Shown: positions 14,623 through 18,150 of the stretch, piece after piece
How the letters are laid out: each line of letters starts with the position of its first letter
How positions within the stretch are numbered: position 1 is the first letter of the stretch
Source: Spirochaetia bacterium
Lineage (GTDB): Bacteria > Spirochaetota > Spirochaetia > PWKH01
Reading direction: 5' to 3'
Assembly: GCA_007128345.1 (NCBI GenBank)
Contig: SKXS01000195.1
Span: 1 to 18,150, forward strand
Length of the DNA: 18,150 nucleotides
The notes under the pieces: generated by a model
What the model saw: only the letters and a program-made list of their open reading frames with translations
The model's database searches: none
What the model was told of the DNA's origin: nothing
Position numbers and translations under genes: made by a program

Positions 14623-14662
14623 ATTGCATATTTATGTATATATTACTGTATAAACATACAAC
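14623..14662. promoter_or_regulatory. Two candidate ARG boxes upstream of argR
   Basis: The 18-bp stretch 14623-14640, read on the minus strand as TATACATAAATATGCAAT, agrees with the E. coli ARG box pattern at 15 of 18 positions by hand count. A second stretch at 14645-14662 (plus-strand reading) agrees at 14 of 18, spaced 4 bp away, and includes the dyad TGTAT/ATACA. Paired boxes at close spacing are the usual ArgR arrangement. The region is AT-rich, which inflates such matches. Confidence 0.5.
14633..14661 (-). promoter_or_regulatory. Candidate argR-pgi promoter
   Basis: On the minus strand TTGTAT (14656-14661) precedes TACATA (14633-14638) by 17 nt. The -10 match is only partial. The predicted start, near 14627, lies downstream of the first in-frame ATG (14629), which supports the shorter ArgR start. 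It lies across both ARG-box-like sites, as expected for autorepression. Confidence 0.4.
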
Positions 14663-14726
14663 CCTTAGTGAATTATTGCAACCCCGGGTTTTTAAACTGT
14701 TGGTATCTCAAACGCAGGGCATACTA

Positions 14727-14755
14727 TTTCCACAGGGGATAAATCATGGTATACA
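14727..14755 (+). promoter_or_regulatory. Candidate trkA-trkH promoter, extended -10
   Basis: TTTCCA (14727-14732), 17 nt, then TATACA (14750-14755) with a TGG extension, about 35 nt before the trkA ATG. An alternative is TTGGTA (14700-14705), 16 nt, TACTAT (14722-14727). TGGTA and TACCA at 14747-14766 form a short dyad around the -10. The 14663-14726 stretch is otherwise non-coding with nothing else recognised. Confidence 0.5.
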
Positions 14756-14789
14756 TACTAGTACCAGGTGCTGTCGAGCGGAGGGCTGG

Positions 14790-16160
14790 ATGAACATTGT
14801 AATCGTCGGGGCAGGCGATGTAGGATACAACATTGCCAAGGATCTATCTGAGGACGGACATGACATCGTGGTGATTGAGCATCATGAAGAAGTCGCCAAG
14901 CGTGTTGATAGCGAACTTGATGTCCGTGTGATTGTCGGTAACGGCGCTCAGCCGGATGTTCTCGCAAAGGCAGGGGTTGTAGAAAACTGCTCAATTGATT
15001 ATCTCATTGCCTGCTCACGAAGGGATGAAGTGAACATCATGGCATGCTGGCAGGCGAAGCGCAGCGGAGTTAAGCGTGTCATTTCCCGTGCGAAAAGTAT
15101 CGAATATGTAGAAAACCATCAGTGGGCTCAAGCGCTCGGGATTGATGAAACCATTAGTCCTGAACGTTCAGTTGCCCGTGATATTGAGGAGATGCTTTTC
15201 ATCAATGCCGCCGTTCATACATCTGAACTCATGGAGGGCAAGGCGGTCACCTATGCATTCAAAGTTACCGAATCATCACCGGTAGCAGGGATGACGCTCA
15301 GAGAATTAGGGGAGAAGCATCCTGAACTGCGGTTCGTCATGATCTACATCCTGCGGGATGAAAAGGGGCAGATACCCTTTGGTGACTGGGTACTCGAGCC
15401 GGGAGATCTCTGCTACATCATCACCTTCCGTGACCAGGCGCTCAATATTCAGGATCTCTTCCAGAAGGAGCGGAGGAGGAAGCATATCCGCAGGGTGCTC
15501 ATCGTCGGCGGGGGGAAGCTCGGCAAGCAGCTTATGCGGCTCATAGTGAAGAATCATCCGCACATAGAAATTAAGATCATCGACAAGGATCTCGAGCGGT
15601 GCACCAGCATGGCCGAGGAGTTCCCGACGGTAACCGTGCTTCATGGAGACGGTACTGATGAAAAGCTCCTGCGCCATGAAGGCATAGAACTTGTAGACGC
15701 TTTTCTCGCTGCCTCTGAATATGACGAACTGAATATCGTCATGGGCATACTGGCCAAAAGCCTGGGAGTGGGAAAGAGCGTCGCCCTGGTGCGGAAGAAG
15801 ATCTACTCGCAGCTGAGCAGCAGGGTTCCTTTGGATGCCGTGGTCAATCCGAACGATTCGCTTTCTTCGCTCATACTCAAGCGCATCAGGTACCCGGAAA
15901 CCTCAGGCACATTGTCCCTGATCGGCCGTATCGGTGCGGAAATACTGGAAATCACTCTTCCGCCGGAAAGCAGTGCGGCAGGCAAGGCTGTTGCTGAGAT
16001 CAACTTGCCCAAGGGAGTGCTCATAGCCATGGTGAGCAGACAGGGGGAGAACCTGATGCCCAAGGGCAATCTTGTGCTCCATGGCGGCGATGTGCTGCTG
16101 CTCTTTGCCATGGAAGACCGGATGACACCCGCCCTCAAGCACCTGGAGATATCCGTATGA
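14790..16160 (+). CDS. trkA: Trk system potassium transport regulator TrkA
   Basis: Cytoplasmic NAD(H)-binding gating subunit of a Trk K+ uptake system. 456 aa with two RCK halves as in typical TrkA. The first has the Rossmann motif GAGDVG at 7-12, a terminal-strand acidic E30 in VVIE and an RCK_C segment around 140-220. The second has GGGKLG at 240-245, D265 in IKIID, HGDGTD at 285-290 and an RCK_C domain to the C terminus. I chose ATG 14790 (MNIVIVGAGDVG) because GGAGG lies 5-6 nt upstream and the glycine-rich strand begins directly. The open frame extends 52 codons further upstream, through the promoter region, with no family similarity. Its stop overlaps the trkH ATG by 4 nt, so the two are translationally coupled. 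Confidence 0.95.
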   Translation: MNIVIVGAGDVGYNIAKDLSEDGHDIVVIEHHEEVAKRVDSELDVRVIVGNGAQPDVLAKAGVVENCSIDYLIACSRRDEVNIMACWQAKRSGVKRVISRAKSIEYVENHQWAQALGIDETISPERSVARDIEEMLFINAAVHTSELMEGKAVTYAFKVTESSPVAGMTLRELGEKHPELRFVMIYILRDEKGQIPFGDWVLEPGDLCYIITFRDQALNIQDLFQKERRRKHIRRVLIVGGGKLGKQLMRLIVKNHPHIEIKIIDKDLERCTSMAEEFPTVTVLHGDGTDEKLLRHEGIELVDAFLAASEYDELNIVMGILAKSLGVGKSVALVRKKIYSQLSSRVPLDAVVNPNDSLSSLILKRIRYPETSGTLSLIGRIGAEILEITLPPESSAAGKAVAEINLPKGVLIAMVSRQGENLMPKGNLVLHGGDVLLLFAMEDRMTPALKHLEISV

Positions 16161-17611
16161 AGTACCGACTGGTGCTGCGCATACTCGGCCTGCTTTCTGC
16201 AATCATATCGCTGAGCATGGTCTTTTCTCTCGCATGGAGCGTGGTTGACAAAACTCCTGATGTACAAGCGTTTATCTGGAGTATGGTAACGGGGTTAGGA
16301 GTCGGTGTAGTCCTGTTTTTCCTTGGGAGACGGGGAAGTGAAACCTACGAACTGAACGTGCGGGAAGCGTTTGCCGTGGTAAGCCTCGGTTGGATAACCG
16401 CAGCGGCAGTCGGGGCGCTTCCGTTCTACTACAGCGGCATGGTGCCGTCCTATACGGACGCATTCTTTGAAGCCATGTCTGGATTTACCACCACCGGCGC
16501 AACCATACTTACTGAAATTGAATCACATCACCGGGGACTTCTTTTCTGGAGGAGCTTCACCCATTGGCTTGGAGGCATGGGGATTATTGTGCTCAGTCTG
16601 GCCATACTGCCCTTCGTCGGGGTAGGCGGTATGCAGCTCTTTAAGGCGGAAGTGCCAGGCCCCACACCTGAAAAGCTCACCCCCCGCATCCGGAAGACCG
16701 CCCTGGTTCTCTGGGGTGTGTACGTGATCATATCTGCTGCGGAGACAGCCGCTCTGCTGCTCTGCGGTATGGATCTCTTCGATTCACTAACGCATACCTT
16801 CGGTACTATGGCTACCGGAGGATTCTCTCCCAGGAATGAGAGCATTGCGGCATTCGGCAGTCCGCTCATTGAATGGGTGATTATTGTATTTATGTTTATT
16901 GCGGGAACTAATTTTGTTCTGCATCTGCTGGCACTGAGGGGAAGGCCGCGGGCTTACTGGAGGGACGAAGAGTTCCGGTTCTACCTGAAATTCACTTTCA
17001 TATGCATTGCAGCCGTGACCATATTCCTGTCATTTGCGGGCAGGTACGGCGGTTTTGCCGACACGCTGCGGACCTCTACCTTCCAGGTGGTAAGCATCAT
17101 GACCACTACGGGGTATACTACTGCGAACTTCGAACTCTGGCCCCAGGCACTTAGATTCCTTATGCTGATGCTCATGTTTGCCGGTGGATGCGCGGGATCA
17201 ACTGGCGGTTCCATGAAGCAGGTGAGGCTTCAGATTCTCCTGAAACGTGTACGGATGGAGATAAACAGGCTGCTCCACCCCCAGCAGGTCACCCGTATCC
17301 GGTTCAACGGGGCGGTAGTGAACCCTGACGTGATCAGCTCAGTTACCGCATTCTACATTCTCTACATGGCATTATTTGTCGGGTGCAGTTTCATCATGAT
17401 TGCCATGGGAATGGACCTGGAGTCAGGCATTGCCAGTGTAGCTGCTACTTTGGGAAATATTGGTCCCGGTCTTGGTGATGTAGGGCCTGTTGAGAACTAT
17501 GCGTTCATCGCCGCTCCTGGAAAGTGGCTGCTTTCATTCTGCATGCTTCTGGGACGGCTGGAACTCTTTTCCGTGATTATGCTCTTTGTCAAAGGCACCT
17601 GGAGACAGTGA
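16157..17611 (+). CDS. trkH: TrkH-family potassium uptake membrane protein
   Basis: Channel-like membrane subunit for K+ uptake, partner of TrkA. 484 aa with many hydrophobic segments arranged as four M1-pore-M2 repeats. Each has a selectivity-filter glycine: TTTG (111-114), ATGG (219-222), TTTGY (316-320) and GNIGPG (433-438). The HWLGGMGI segment (136-143) and CAGSTGGSMKQVR (345-357), which matches the conserved GSTGG intramembrane loop in the third repeat, are typical of TrkH/KtrB. The ATGA overlap with trkA and a GGAG about 8 nt upstream support this start. Nothing essential appears missing. The short N-terminus has one hydrophobic hairpin before the first repeat, as in TrkH rather than KtrB. 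Confidence 0.95.
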   Translation: MKYRLVLRILGLLSAIISLSMVFSLAWSVVDKTPDVQAFIWSMVTGLGVGVVLFFLGRRGSETYELNVREAFAVVSLGWITAAAVGALPFYYSGMVPSYTDAFFEAMSGFTTTGATILTEIESHHRGLLFWRSFTHWLGGMGIIVLSLAILPFVGVGGMQLFKAEVPGPTPEKLTPRIRKTALVLWGVYVIISAAETAALLLCGMDLFDSLTHTFGTMATGGFSPRNESIAAFGSPLIEWVIIVFMFIAGTNFVLHLLALRGRPRAYWRDEEFRFYLKFTFICIAAVTIFLSFAGRYGGFADTLRTSTFQVVSIMTTTGYTTANFELWPQALRFLMLMLMFAGGCAGSTGGSMKQVRLQILLKRVRMEINRLLHPQQVTRIRFNGAVVNPDVISSVTAFYILYMALFVGCSFIMIAMGMDLESGIASVAATLGNIGPGLGDVGPVENYAFIAAPGKWLLSFCMLLGRLELFSVIMLFVKGTWRQ

Positions 17612-17629
17612 GACTCCCATGAGGCACGG

Positions 17630-18150
17630 ATGATGAACGAAATAGAACTTATCTACCGGGACCCTATGGGCAGTGGACAAATTTCCTGCTTCTGGTGCCG
17701 GGAAACACAATCCACCATGATGCTGGCTTCCCTCATGTATCGGGATGGTATGCTTGCTGTCCGTACTGAATTCCAGCATACCGGCAGGGGAAGGGGGATA
17801 GAACGCAGATGGCATGCATCAGCCGGTAAGAATCTCCTGTGCACACTGGCGGTACCATGTGTCCAAGCAGGTATTGCGCTCCAGCTCATCCCCCTTGCTG
17901 CAGGATGCGCAGTGGCAGAAGTGCTGGAATCAGCGGCTCCTGGGATGCATGCACAGATCAAGTGGCCTAACGATGTGATGGTGTCCGGAAAGAAAATTGC
18001 CGGAATTCTGTGTGAGGCTGCCAGGCAGTGCATATTCATCGGGATAGGGGTGAATGTGAATGAGACAGAATTCGCATTCACCGGGAAAAGTGAACCCTCT
18101 TCGCTATACCTTGAAGCAGGCAGCGAACATGACCTAGGGCAAGTGTACCA
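17630..18150 (+). CDS. birA: Biotin-[acetyl-CoA-carboxylase] ligase, partial (3' end outside window)
   Basis: Activates biotin with ATP and attaches it to the acceptor lysine of biotin carboxyl carrier domains. The first 173 residues are visible. The biotin-adenylate signature HTGRGRG is at 50-56, followed by W61 and NLLCTLAVP (68-76), then KWPNDVMV at 111-118, KKIAGILCE at 121-129 with the catalytic-type lysine K122, and GIGVNVN at 138-144. There is no N-terminal helix-turn-helix, so this is a monofunctional class I ligase rather than a BirA repressor. I chose ATG 17630 with GAGG 5 nt upstream; the next codon is also ATG. It follows trkH by 18 nt and is likely in the same operon, without an evident functional tie. 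Confidence 0.93.
   Translation, partial: MMNEIELIYRDPMGSGQISCFWCRETQSTMMLASLMYRDGMLAVRTEFQHTGRGRGIERRWHASAGKNLLCTLAVPCVQAGIALQLIPLAAGCAVAEVLESAAPGMHAQIKWPNDVMVSGKKIAGILCEAARQCIFIGIGVNVNETEFAFTGKSEPSSLYLEAGSEHDLGQVY

Noticed and set aside
14681..14694. AACCCCGGGTT followed by T residues as a terminator upstream of trkA
   Set aside because: As an RNA hairpin it leaves at most a 4-bp stem with a 3-nt loop; too weak to call.
14634..14789. N-terminal extension of the trkA frame from ATG 14634
   Set aside because: It runs through the promoter region and lacks family similarity, and the internal ATG at 14790 has GGAGG and begins exactly at the Rossmann strand.

Overview
The window is a gene-dense bacterial chromosome segment of moderate G+C content, about half by eye. 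It carries housekeeping genes: the replicative polymerase alpha subunit, NAD-dependent ligase, two glycolytic enzymes, an arginine repressor, K+ uptake and biotin ligase. The 6-phosphofructokinase belongs to the long 'clade X' type found in spirochaetes and trypanosomatids. Together with the general look of DnaE, LigA and the aminotransferase, this makes a member of Spirochaetota (Treponema/Spirochaeta-like) my best guess at moderate confidence. No rRNA, tRNA, CRISPR array, insertion sequence or phage gene was seen.

Layout: (1) Positions 1-7122 are all on the minus strand. A xanthine-dehydrogenase-type oxidoreductase comes first, as overlapping genes for the molybdopterin, 2Fe-2S and FAD subunits. 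It is followed by dnaE, which appears to have its own promoter with a palindrome inside it, and then by a YggT-family membrane protein cut by the window edge. (2) Positions 7189-12283 are on the plus strand: ligA, then a separate tightly overlapping unit of aminotransferase, ModE-type DNA-binding protein and phosphofructokinase. (3) Positions 12284-12512 form a convergent junction with far more structure than a simple intergenic gap. It holds a strong plus-strand intrinsic terminator, an orphan plus-strand promoter, several small dyads and, on the minus strand, a 37-codon ORF with a near-perfect Shine-Dalgarno and a Cys/Ser/Thr-rich tail. (4) Positions 12481-14608 (minus) carry argR then pgi, with ARG-box-like sites at the argR promoter. 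(5) Positions 14790-18150 (plus) carry trkA, trkH and the start of a biotin-protein ligase, tightly packed.

How the genes work together: PFK and PGI are convergent neighbours that handle successive hexose-phosphate steps, each cotranscribed with a regulator (a ModE-like protein and ArgR respectively). TrkA and TrkH form one K+ uptake system. The three oxidoreductase subunits form one predicted Mo-hydroxylase whose large subunit departs from the usual active-site motifs. The most novel items are the small ORF and antisense-RNA arrangement at 12320-12512, the divergent Mo-hydroxylase, and the palindrome in the dnaE promoter. None of these can be proved from sequence alone.
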